A stretch of DNA of 8,341 nucleotides from Thermococcus sp. (GTDB lineage: Archaea > Methanobacteriota_B > Thermococci > Thermococcales > Thermococcaceae): contig JAMOTW010000079.1 in the NCBI GenBank assembly GCA_027062125.1, forward strand, positions 1 through 8,341, read 5' to 3'. How positions within the stretch are numbered: position 1 is the stretch's first letter; every line of letters starts with the position of its first letter. Both the position numbers and the translations under genes were made by a program. The notes under the pieces are model-generated. The model was not told the origin of the DNA and did not search any database. It saw only the letters and a program-made list of their open reading frames with translations. This document shows positions 1-6,118 of this stretch, in pieces.

Positions 1-308
1 TCCACCACGCTTTGCAGAGCAGGAACGTTAAAACCGAGCAGAGGAAGGGAATCGAGGACATCTACCGCATATTCCAGAACCTCGACGAGGAAGGGGAGAT
101 TCTGCTGATCCAGACCTACCTCGACGGAAACCCGGTCAACAGAGTCGCCAGCGGGCAGACAGTCGAGGACTTTCCCCTTCAGGATATCTACATCGTCGGA
201 GACGCCTACAAGCTCCCCGGCGGGATAGAGGTCGAGGGAATAGCGTTGGGCGTGATGCGGACCCTCGAGAGGCTGGGCCTTGGCAGCTTCTCCGAGTGGT
301 ACCTCTGA
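1..308 (+). CDS. FAD-dependent oxidoreductase, C-terminal fragment (5' end outside window)
   Basis: The reading frame is already open at the first complete codon (position 3) and runs to a TGA at 306-308, so this is the last ~102 codons of a longer gene; the internal TTG at 12 is not a credible start. The tail contains a hydrophobic stretch ending in IYIVGDA (starting near base 207), followed by a Gly-rich segment and EVEGIALGVMRTLERL. This is the usual C-terminal FAD-contacting pattern (GD...G..EG.A.....) of phytoene-desaturase/amine-oxidase-like NAD(P)/FAD-dependent oxidoreductases. In that family the Asp of GD contacts the FAD and the following helix closes the Rossmann fold. The substrate cannot be told because the dinucleotide-binding N-terminus and the substrate domain lie outside the window. 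The family is inferred from this short motif only. The next gene has its own promoter, so this one probably ends its transcription unit here. Confidence 0.6.
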   Translation, partial: HHALQSRNVKTEQRKGIEDIYRIFQNLDEEGEILLIQTYLDGNPVNRVASGQTVEDFPLQDIYIVGDAYKLPGGIEVEGIALGVMRTLERLGLGSFSEWYL

Positions 309-390
309 ACCTCCCCGTTCTCTTTACCTTTGCCAACTTATTCTCTCACCCGCCGAACCTTTTTCCAGTGAACATGGCTGGCATCTAACG

Positions 391-402
391 AACGTTTTTA
401 TG
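391..402 (+). promoter_or_regulatory. Putative archaeal TATA box of the carbamate kinase gene
   Basis: An AT-rich block GTTTTTATG at 394-402 sits in otherwise GC-rich DNA, 37 bases before the carbamate kinase ATG. With archaeal spacing of about 25 bases from the TATA centre, transcription would begin near 423-425, giving a leader of about 15 bases that just includes the ribosome binding site GGAGGTGAG at 427-435. A purine-rich BRE is only weakly present (CGAAC before the box). Confidence 0.5.
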
Positions 403-438
403 CCCATGCGCCTATTCCTTCATCCCGGAGGTGAGGGT

Positions 439-1386
439 ATGAAGAGGGTTGTAATAGCCTTGGGCGGTAACGCTATTCTCCAGCGAGGCCAGAGGGGAAC
501 CTACGAGGAGCAGATGGCGAACGTCATGAAGACGGCGAAGCAGATAGTTGATATAATCCTCGACGGGGACTACGAGGTCGTCATCACCCACGGAAACGGG
601 CCGCAGGTCGGCGCGCTCCTCCTCCACATGGATGCCGGCCAGCAGGTTCACGGCATCCCGGCCCAGCCAATGGACGTTGCCGGGGCCATGACGCAGGGAC
701 AGATAGGATACATGATACAGCAGGCCATAGTCAACGAGCTCAGGAGGCGCGGGATTGAGAGGCCCGTTGCCACAATAGTCACCCAGACCCTCGTTGACAA
801 GGACGATCCCGCCTTCCAGAACCCGAGCAAGCCCGTTGGACCCTTCTACGATGAGGAGACGGCAAAGAAACTCGCGAGGGAGAAGGGCTGGACCGTCATA
901 GAGGACTCCGGAAGGGGATGGAGGCGCGTCGTGCCGAGCCCCGATCCAAAGGGGCACGTTGAGGCGCCGGTGATAGTCGACCTCGTCGAGAAGGGCTTCA
1001 TCGTTATAGCGAGTGGCGGTGGCGGCGTCCCGGTTATCGAGGAGAACGGCCAGCTCAAGGGCGTTGAGGCCGTCATAGACAAGGATCTGGCCGGCGAGAG
1101 GCTGGCGGAGGAGGTAAAAGCCGATATCTTCATGATCCTGACCGACGTGAACGGTGCGGCGATAAACTTCGGCAAGCCCGAGGAGAGGTGGCTCGAGAGG
1201 GTCACGGTGGACGAGCTGAGGCGCTATTACGAGGAGGGCCACTTCAAGAAGGGCAGCATGGGACCCAAGGTTCTCGCCGCAATGCGCTTCGTTGAGTGGG
1301 GCGGCGAAAGGGCCGTCATAGCGGCGCTTGACAGGGCCGTCGAGGCCCTCGAAGGGAAGACGGGAACGCAGGTTGTAAAGGGTTGA
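439..1386 (+). CDS. arcC: Carbamate kinase
   Basis: Carbamate kinase interconverts carbamoyl phosphate + ADP with carbamate + ATP in the cytosol. The Pyrococcus furiosus enzyme was first described as a carbamoyl phosphate synthetase-like enzyme (cpkA). The 315 residues match the family length of about 310-315. The amino acid kinase fold is complete: VVIALGGNA at 4-12 (phosphate-binding loop), THGNGPQVG at 50-58, PVGPFY at 132-137, RRVVPSPDP at 162-170, SGGGGVPV at 192-199, AVIDKDLA at 211-218, LTDV at 234-237 and GSMGPKV at 272-278. The ATG at 439 is chosen over an upstream in-frame extension (from about 280) because it has the strong site GGAGGTGAG at 427-435, a matching promoter, and starts directly before the conserved first strand. 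It is preceded by a 130-base gap and followed by a 47-base gap holding the next promoter, so it is probably monocistronic. No arginine deiminase or ornithine carbamoyltransferase gene lies beside it. Function is confident from sequence; the physiological direction is not shown. Confidence 0.95.
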   Translation: MKRVVIALGGNAILQRGQRGTYEEQMANVMKTAKQIVDIILDGDYEVVITHGNGPQVGALLLHMDAGQQVHGIPAQPMDVAGAMTQGQIGYMIQQAIVNELRRRGIERPVATIVTQTLVDKDDPAFQNPSKPVGPFYDEETAKKLAREKGWTVIEDSGRGWRRVVPSPDPKGHVEAPVIVDLVEKGFIVIASGGGGVPVIEENGQLKGVEAVIDKDLAGERLAEEVKADIFMILTDVNGAAINFGKPEERWLERVTVDELRRYYEEGHFKKGSMGPKVLAAMRFVEWGGERAVIAALDRAVEALEGKTGTQVVKG

Positions 1387-1387
1387 A

Positions 1388-1404
1388 CCAAAGCCTATAA
1401 ATAT
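1388..1404 (+). promoter_or_regulatory. BRE/TATA promoter of the membrane serine protease gene
   Basis: CCAAAGCCTATAAATAT combines a purine-rich BRE-like CCAAAG (1388-1393) with a near-consensus archaeal TATA box CTATAAATAT (1395-1404). Its centre is about 34 bases before the ATG at 1434. Transcription would start near 1424-1426, right at the ribosome binding site GGTGAT (1425-1430), implying a very short leader. This is the best-looking promoter in the window. Confidence 0.75.
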
Positions 1405-1433
1405 CTCCCCTTCCTTCTTTATTCGGTGATAAC

Positions 1434-2279
1434 ATGAGTGAGGCTGCCACCGGATTCTTCGGTTCGTTGCTGTGGTGGTTGTTCTTCCTTTACCTACTCC
1501 TGTGGCCTCAGATGCAGTACAGGAGCCTGCAACTGGCTAGAGCCAAACTCCTCAAAAGGCTCTCGGAAAAGAGAAAGTCAACCGTAATAACACTAATCCA
1601 CAGGCAGGAGAGTATTGGGCTCTTCGGAATTCCTTTTTACAAGTTCATAAGCGTTGAAGACAGTGAAGAAGTTCTCAGGGCCATCCGCTCGGCACCAAAG
1701 GACAAGCCGATAGACCTAATCATCCACACGCCCGGAGGGTTAGTCCTTGCCGCCACGCAAATTGCAAAAGCCCTCAAGGATCATCCAGCAGAGACGCGGG
1801 TCATAGTGCCTCACTACGCGATGAGTGGTGGAACGCTAATAGCACTCGCGGCTGACAGGATTGTCATGGATCCTCACGCGGTTCTGGGTCCGGTTGATCC
1901 TCAACTCGGTCAGTACCCGGCGCCGAGTATTGTTAGGGCGGTGGAGAGGAAGGGTGTTGAGAAGGTGGATGATCAGACGCTTATCCTGGCGGACGTTGCG
2001 GAGAAGGCGATTAATCAGGTCAGGGACTTCGTCTACAACCTGCTGAGGGACAGGTATGGTGAGGAGAGGGCGAGGGAGCTTGCTCAGGTTCTCACTGAGG
2101 GTAGGTGGACGCATGATTACCCGATTACTTACGAGCAGGCTAGGGAGCTTGGGCTTAATGTTGAGACTGAGGTTCCGGAGGAGGTTTACGCGTTGATGGA
2201 GCTTTACAAGCAGCCTACGAAGCAGAGGGGCACAGTAGAATTCATGCCCTACACCTCGCGCGGGGAGAACCACGAATGA
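1434..2279 (+). CDS. Membrane-anchored ClpP-class serine protease (SDH proteinase family, PF01972-like)
   Basis: The 281-residue product has one N-terminal membrane segment (about residues 8-25) followed by a ClpP/crotonase-fold protease domain. Visible motifs are IIHTPGG at 96-102 (oxyanion-hole loop), HYAMSGGT at 127-134 with Ser131 as the probable nucleophile, the strand and loop AADRIVMDPHAVLGPVDPQ at 139-157, and RWTHDYPIT at 224-232. These fit the archaeal and bacterial SDH_sah family of SppA-like proteases, which cut membrane-associated or membrane-inserted polypeptides; the natural substrate is unknown. The N-terminus lacks a cleavage site, so it is probably an anchor. The start is supported by GGTGAT four bases upstream and a promoter at 1388-1404. 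No NfeD/stomatin partner gene is adjacent, unlike the 1510-N-type proteases of Pyrococcus. Third-position base use changes sharply near base 1860, with G- and T-ending codons dominating the second half. The family call is confident; the specific biological role is not known. Confidence 0.85.
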   Translation: MSEAATGFFGSLLWWLFFLYLLLWPQMQYRSLQLARAKLLKRLSEKRKSTVITLIHRQESIGLFGIPFYKFISVEDSEEVLRAIRSAPKDKPIDLIIHTPGGLVLAATQIAKALKDHPAETRVIVPHYAMSGGTLIALAADRIVMDPHAVLGPVDPQLGQYPAPSIVRAVERKGVEKVDDQTLILADVAEKAINQVRDFVYNLLRDRYGEERARELAQVLTEGRWTHDYPITYEQARELGLNVETEVPEEVYALMELYKQPTKQRGTVEFMPYTSRGENHE

Positions 2280-2290
2280 GGCGGTTTCGA

Positions 2291-2310
2291 CTTTACCCTT
2301 TCCCTTTTCT
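2291..2310 (+). terminator. Possible pyrimidine-rich transcription terminator after the protease gene
   Basis: A run of pyrimidines with several short T tracts begins 12 bases after the protease stop codon and precedes the next promoter. Thermococcales terminate at oligo-T stretches without needing a hairpin, so this is a plausible terminator, but the tracts are only three to four T long and interrupted by C. Confidence 0.3.
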
Positions 2311-2330
2311 GCCACCGCGGTTTTCTCGCC

Positions 2331-2344
2331 AAAAAGTTTTTATT
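2331..2344 (+). promoter_or_regulatory. BRE/TATA promoter of the coiled-coil/ArcS operon
   Basis: AAAAAGTTTTTATT has a purine BRE (AAAAAG, 2331-2336) directly followed by a T-rich TATA element (TTTTTATT, 2337-2344), 72 bases before the ATG at 2416. Transcription would begin around 2365-2368, giving a leader of about 50 bases, longer than for the other genes here. The ribosome binding site is the purine-rich GGGAGAGGGG at 2398-2407. Confidence 0.65.
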
Positions 2345-2415
2345 TACTCTTTCCTTTCTCAGTCCAGAATGTTTGAGCAGGACAGCTGTTCTAAAAAGGG
2401 AGAGGGGTAAGAGCG

Positions 2416-3318
2416 ATGCAGACGAAAGTTGACCCAGAGGAAATTAAGAGGATCAAGAGGGAGATAGAGGCCCTTGAGAAGGAGAGAAATGAAATAAGGG
2501 CCAAACTGGACGAGCTCGAGAAGGAGCTCCAGAACTGGATCGTCAAGAGGGACGAGAAGAACAAGGAGGTCCAGCAGCTCCGCCAGAAGGGCAGGGAGTA
2601 CAAGGCCAAGCGCGATGAAATCAACCAGCAGATACAGGAGCTGAAGAAGAACCGCGAGGAGATAAACGCCAAGCTCGACCTCCTCTACCAGGAGATACTC
2701 GAGTACAGGACGAAGAGGGACGAGTACAACCAGCTCCGCAGGCTCAAGATGCCGCCGGCGAAGATACAGGAGCGCATCGAGAAGCTCGAGTGGGAGCTCC
2801 AGACCAACCCGAACATCACCCCCGACAGGGAGAAGCAGATCGTCGACCAGATACAGGTTCTCGCGACCGAGCTCGAGATACTCCAGCAGGCCGAGCGCTT
2901 CCACAAGAAGCTCGTCGAGGCCAGGAAGAAGGTCGACCAGCTCAAGAAGGCGAGGAGGAACATCAGCCTCGAGATACAGAAGCTCGCCAACCAGAGCCAG
3001 CAGTTCCACGAGCAGATGATCCAGGCCTTCAACAAGGCCGACGAGGTCAAGAAGGAGGCCGATGAGTACCACGCCAAGGTCGTCGAGCTTCGCGAGAAGA
3101 TCAGGGAGGTCAGGAGGGAACTTCGCGCCATCGAGAAGAAGATACGCGAGTACGACGAGAAGCACAAGGAGCTCATCGCCTACAGGCTCGTCGCGAGGAT
3201 GCACGCCAAGAGGGACGCCAGCTTCGAGAAGGCCGTCGAGGCCCTCGAGAAGTTCAAGAGGGGAGAGAAGCTCACCCTCGACGAGCTGCTGCTCCTCCAG
3301 AGGTACAACCTCGTCTGA
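2416..3318 (+). CDS. Archaeal coiled-coil protein, COG1340-like, upstream partner of arcS
   Basis: The 300-residue protein is almost entirely charged amphipathic helix. Residues 8-110 form one long heptad-patterned helix, broken by Pro-Pro at 113-114. Residues 115-130 carry ERIEKLEWELQTNP, then a loop NPNITPDRE (131-139), and a second long helix runs from about 140 to 250. This suggests an antiparallel hairpin. The last 50 residues (YRLVARMHAKRDASFEKA onward) are less repetitive and end in LTLDELLLLQRYNLV, probably a small globular or docking tail. The LEWELQT...REKQIVDQI element resembles the signature of archaeal COG1340 coiled-coil proteins, which databases sometimes mislabel as phosphoserine phosphatase; no phosphatase motif is present here. 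It ends nine bases before the arcS start, with GAGG of its own end region able to serve as the arcS binding site, so the two are probably co-transcribed and coupled. The function is unknown; a structural or RNA/ribosome-associated role is only a guess. The coding strand is extremely purine-rich, which leaves a long open frame on the opposite strand. Confidence 0.85.
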   Translation: MQTKVDPEEIKRIKREIEALEKERNEIRAKLDELEKELQNWIVKRDEKNKEVQQLRQKGREYKAKRDEINQQIQELKKNREEINAKLDLLYQEILEYRTKRDEYNQLRRLKMPPAKIQERIEKLEWELQTNPNITPDREKQIVDQIQVLATELEILQQAERFHKKLVEARKKVDQLKKARRNISLEIQKLANQSQQFHEQMIQAFNKADEVKKEADEYHAKVVELREKIREVRRELRAIEKKIREYDEKHKELIAYRLVARMHAKRDASFEKAVEALEKFKRGEKLTLDELLLLQRYNLV

Positions 3319-3327
3319 GGCCTCGCT

Positions 3328-5034
3328 ATGGAGGTTATCAAACACGAGGGGCCCGGCAGGCTGGGCCTGGTGAGATTGGGGGAGCACTCCTTCAGAACCC
3401 CCGCGTTGGTCGGGGTAGATTTCACCCTCTCCCCGTTCAACTCCTTCTTCCACCCGGATGAGCCGGGTAGCTATGACTTCAACCTCGCCCCCTCCATCCC
3501 CTTGGGCTTCTACACCCCGGGCGAGGTCATAGAGAAGGCCCTCGGAAGGCTCTGGAGCGTGAACTACGAGGGCTTCAACGCCTTCTACCTTCCAGCCTTG
3601 AGGAGAACCGAATATCTGGGTGAGTTCTTCAAGATAATCGAGCGCCACAGCTTCGATGCCGTCTACCTCGGCAACTCCAAAATCCTCGTGAGGGAGTACC
3701 GCTACTTTGTGAGAATCCTGCGCGAGCTCCGCGAGAGGTTCCCAAACGTCATGATAATCGCGGACCTGGAACCGTTCTTCTATCCGCTCGCCGTTTACCT
3801 CGGCGTCGATGCCTTCGACACCCGCTCCCTCAAGCTCTACGACTTCGAGGGGAAGGGCTTCACCGGGTACAGTCCGTTCCTCTGGAAGGAAGAGGCCAAC
3901 TCCCTCGACTTCGCCCGTGAGACGATCGCACTGGTCAGGAAGGCCCTCAAGGAGGGTAAACTCCGCTACCTCGTCGAGAACTTCTTCAGCACGCAGTACC
4001 ACGCGGGAATACTCCGCATAGCGGATTTGGAGCATCCCGACTACCTCGAGAAATACACTCCAATCCAGAGGGAGACCGTTTACTTCATCAGCGACGCCTC
4101 GATTAGAAGGCCCGAGGTCAGGAGATGGCATTCGAGGGTTGCCGAGCGCTTCGTTCCTCCGAAGAACACCGAGCTGGTTCTCCTCTTTCCGTGCTCCGCC
4201 AAAAAGCCCTACTCCTTCTCGAGGAGCCATACACTCTACCGGAGGGCCGTAAAGGAGGCCCTCGGCTCCGGCATCTCCAAAGTCCATGAGCTGATTCTCA
4301 CGTCCCCCTTCGGCGTGGTTCCCAGGGAGTGGGAGTGGCTTGCCAAGTACGATATAGTGGTCACCGGCCACTGGGGCGAGGAAGAGATTAAACCGGCGGC
4401 CGAACTCCTCGCCAAGACCCTCGAGAAGTACCCGAAGGACGTTCCGGTTATAGCTCACCTCGACGAGGCCTATGTTGAGATAGCCAAACTCGCTTCCGAG
4501 CTCTTGGGAAGGGAGATAACCTTCACCCGCGTGGAGAACGGCACCACGAGCAAGGAGAGCCTAAAGTCTCTCACCGAGACCCTGAGGGAGTTCGAGCTTG
4601 AGGCGACCAAGGAGGACAGGACCTACCGCTACTTCGAGAACATTAGGAAGGTCTTTGACTTCTACTTTGGCGCCGGTGCCGGGGAGGCCGTCCTTCCGGA
4701 GAACGGAAAGGTCAAGGGTTCAAAGATGCTCCGCCTCTTCGTTGATAATCAGCAGACCGGAACCTTCAAGGACGGCGTGATAAGCGTCACCCCCTATGGA
4801 ATGCAGAGGATATACGATGCCCTCAATGCCTACTGGGTGAAGGTGGACTTTGAGCTCCACGGCGACGTCTTCGCGGTCGGCGTTGACGAGGCCGACCCTG
4901 CAATAAGGCCGGACGACATAGTGGGCATAGTGAGGGACAGAAAGGTAACGGGCGTCGGAAAGGCGGTTTTGGCTGGGGAGGAGATGGTTAGGGCCAGGAA
5001 GGGCGTTGCGGTTAAGGTCAGGAAGAGGGCCTGA
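3328..5034 (+). CDS. arcS: Archaeosine synthase ArcS (tRNA-guanine transglycosylase-like, PUA domain)
   Basis: ArcS acts on preQ0 at position 15 of the D-loop of archaeal tRNAs, after TgtA has inserted preQ0. In Thermococcus kodakarensis it attaches lysine to preQ0, and the radical-SAM partner RaSEA then converts the adduct to archaeosine. The 568-residue product has a TGT-like barrel region at about 1-270 (GFYTPGEV at 60-67, YLGNSK at 113-118, IIADLEPFF at 143-151), the ArcS-specific motif PCSAKKPYSFSRSH at 288-301, a following domain with LTSPFGVVPREWEW at 324-337 and VVTGHWGEEE at 344-353, and a C-terminal PUA RNA-binding domain (about 492-568). The PC..KPY..S.SH block and the PUA domain identify ArcS rather than the canonical TgtA. 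The ATG at 3328 lies nine bases after the coiled-coil gene with GAGG at 3317-3320. The stop is two bases before the next ATG. RaSEA and TgtA are not in the window. Confidence 0.92.
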   Translation: MEVIKHEGPGRLGLVRLGEHSFRTPALVGVDFTLSPFNSFFHPDEPGSYDFNLAPSIPLGFYTPGEVIEKALGRLWSVNYEGFNAFYLPALRRTEYLGEFFKIIERHSFDAVYLGNSKILVREYRYFVRILRELRERFPNVMIIADLEPFFYPLAVYLGVDAFDTRSLKLYDFEGKGFTGYSPFLWKEEANSLDFARETIALVRKALKEGKLRYLVENFFSTQYHAGILRIADLEHPDYLEKYTPIQRETVYFISDASIRRPEVRRWHSRVAERFVPPKNTELVLLFPCSAKKPYSFSRSHTLYRRAVKEALGSGISKVHELILTSPFGVVPREWEWLAKYDIVVTGHWGEEEIKPAAELLAKTLEKYPKDVPVIAHLDEAYVEIAKLASELLGREITFTRVENGTTSKESLKSLTETLREFELEATKEDRTYRYFENIRKVFDFYFGAGAGEAVLPENGKVKGSKMLRLFVDNQQTGTFKDGVISVTPYGMQRIYDALNAYWVKVDFELHGDVFAVGVDEADPAIRPDDIVGIVRDRKVTGVGKAVLAGEEMVRARKGVAVKVRKRA

Positions 5035-5040
5035 GTATGA

Positions 5041-5047
5041 GGGGGGG
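5041..5047 (+). repeat. G7 homopolymer at codons 2-4 of the secreted-protein gene (first frameshift)
   Basis: Seven consecutive G follow ATGA at 5037-5040. Six G would put the start codon in frame with the signal peptide; seven do not. The frame that encodes the signal peptide has its own upstream TGA at 5038-5040 and no start codon before ATG 5203, so the gene cannot be translated in full from this sequence without a frame change. Confidence 0.85.
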
Positions 5048-5655
5048 TTCTTGGCCTTCTCCTGGTTCTCCACGTTCTCCTCCTTTCTCTGCCATCGGGT
5101 TCCGCGGACTACCTCGGGGCGGAAAGCCTTGATTTTTACGTCGTTGCCACCTACGGGGATGCGGCGGTTCTGTCGCTTGAATACACCACCTACTCGCCCT
5201 CCATGAGCGGTGCGCTCGTACCATCCATCTGCTGCGTTCACTACAACTTCTACATAAACTCCAGCGGGGCGTATTTCATTGGCAAATCCTGGGAGGCCCC
5301 GGTGGTTTACCAGTACCGGGGGTTCTACTACCTGTTCGTGGCCTCGATGGACGGCTCGGTCAGGGTTTACCGCATGGGGCGAGATTGCTTTGAGCCGGTC
5401 ACCGCGGTGAAGTCGAACACCGATGGGGAGCCCAACTTCGCCGTTGCGGTCCCTTACCTCGTGGTCCAGACCGGGAAGAACGAGCTGGTCGCGGTCAACG
5501 TCGCCAGGAACGTTACCGCCGGAATCCTCGACCTGAGGGAGGCCGAGAGCGGCACCTACTTCAAGGGGGTAACCGTTGTTAAGGGGGAGCACGGCGTTAG
5601 GCTGACGGGGGATGCCCCCGAAGAGATGCCCAGGGGAGTGAGCGTTAGCGTGTCC

Positions 5656-5662
5656 GGGGGGG
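5656..5662 (+). repeat. G7 homopolymer in mid-gene (second frameshift)
   Basis: Seven consecutive G in the context TCC-G7-CGG. Before the run the open frame is that of the signal peptide; after it, the frame with the membrane anchor is shifted by one base. With six G the two join without any stop. If not corrected, the upstream frame runs on through Arg- and Gly-rich, low-complexity residues to a stop at 5902-5904, typical of out-of-frame translation. Confidence 0.85.
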
Positions 5663-6081
5663 CGGCTTATTGTTCCCGGGACTGGCCTCGAACTGCCCTT
5701 GGATGCTGTGGCTGCGCATCTGTGGGCCGCGGAGGAGGCGGGGCATCTCCGGGCGTACGAACTCGAGAACGCGGTTCTCCTGGTGCCCCCCAGCATCATG
5801 CACTACTTTGCCCCGGACTCCAACTCAAGCGGGGAGCTTCTGGAGTTTGGAAACGAGAGCGTTGGGATCCGGGGGATTTCCAGCCTCTCCGTTCTCTACT
5901 ATGACGGCGGTCTGAAGGCCTTTCCCCTGGGGGAGCCCGCGGGGAGCGAATTCAGGGTAACCTCGGAAAACGTGACCTCCACAAAATGCACAGTACCGCG
6001 GGTCTACGCCCTCGAATTCTGGGCGGCGGTCGTTCTGCTGGCTCTCATAGGGCTCACCTGGTTCTTCATGGTCCGGCGGTG

Positions 6082-6097
6082 AGAAAACGCTAAAAAG
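6082..6097 (+). promoter_or_regulatory. BRE/TATA promoter of the DUF2103-like gene, implying a leaderless mRNA
   Basis: AGAAAACG (6082-6089) followed by CTAAAAAG (6090-6097) looks like a BRE plus TATA box. Its centre lies about 25 bases before the ATG at 6119, which is the distance expected to the transcription start itself. No purine-rich ribosome binding site is present between 6100 and 6118 (the stretch is mostly pyrimidines), in line with leaderless translation. Confidence 0.6.
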
Positions 6098-6118
6098 TGC
6101 CGCTTCCCTTCTTAGATC

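Larger units (their letters stand above)
5037..6082 (+). pseudogene. Secreted, C-terminally membrane-anchored protein disrupted by two G7 frameshifts
   Basis: The ATG at 5037 follows the arcS stop by two bases, with GGAAGAGGG just upstream. Read literally it gives 31 codons and stops at 5130-5132. If one G is dropped from the seven-G run at 5041-5047, the frame reads MRGVLGLLLVLHVLLLSLPS then GSADYL, a good signal peptide (cleavage near Ala23). This frame stays open until a second seven-G run at 5656-5662. Dropping one G there joins SVSVSGG to RLIVPGTGLELP and continues to the TGA at 6080-6082. The repaired product is 347 residues: signal peptide, an external domain rich in short hydrophobic strands (for example GFYYLFVASMDGSVRVYRMG), and a terminal anchor (FWAAVVLLALIGLTWFFMV) ending in Arg-Arg. 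Five sequons (NSS, NVT, NSS, NES, NVT) fit an extracellular location. No known family is recognised; a beta-propeller-like fold is only suggested by the strand pattern. It may be a true pseudogene, a slippage-expressed gene, or an intact gene with two homopolymer sequencing errors. ATG 5203 could start a truncated product. Confidence 0.7.

Noticed and set aside
280..438. A 53-codon N-terminal extension of carbamate kinase
   Set aside because: It would overlap the end of the oxidoreductase gene, contains the promoter and ribosome binding site, and is not part of the 314-315 residue family; ATG 439 fits all evidence.
309..438. A small gene or RNA in the gap before carbamate kinase
   Set aside because: Only a weak T-rich stretch (five T at 360-364, perhaps a terminator) and the TATA box are visible; no open frame with a ribosome binding site and no stable-looking hairpin were found.
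412..1242. A 276-codon minus-strand open frame opposite carbamate kinase
   Set aside because: It mirrors the codon periodicity of carbamate kinase, whose motifs are complete on the plus strand, and it has no family features of its own.
2416..3318. Phosphoserine phosphatase assignment for the coiled-coil protein
   Set aside because: Homologues sometimes carry this label, but there is no DxDx(T/V) motif or other HAD phosphatase feature; the sequence is coiled coil from end to end.
2359..4458. A 699-codon open frame on the minus strand opposite the coiled-coil and arcS genes
   Set aside because: It spans two clearly real plus-strand genes; the coiled-coil gene is purine-rich with few antisense stops, so a long opposite frame is expected. 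The translation is Leu/Glu/Val-rich low complexity with no recognisable domain and no promoter or ribosome binding site.
5203..5904. A free-standing 233-codon gene starting at ATG 5203
   Set aside because: It lacks a ribosome binding site, omits the signal peptide coded just upstream in the same frame, and after the second G run its sequence turns into Arg/Gly-rich out-of-frame residues. It is better read as the middle of the 5037-6082 gene.
5980..6082. Possible CGP-CTERM (archaeosortase) sorting signal at the C-terminus of the secreted protein
   Set aside because: A Cys, a membrane segment and Arg-Arg are present, but the Cys is followed by Thr-Val-Pro rather than Gly-Pro and the anchor is longer than usual, so the defining motif is missing.
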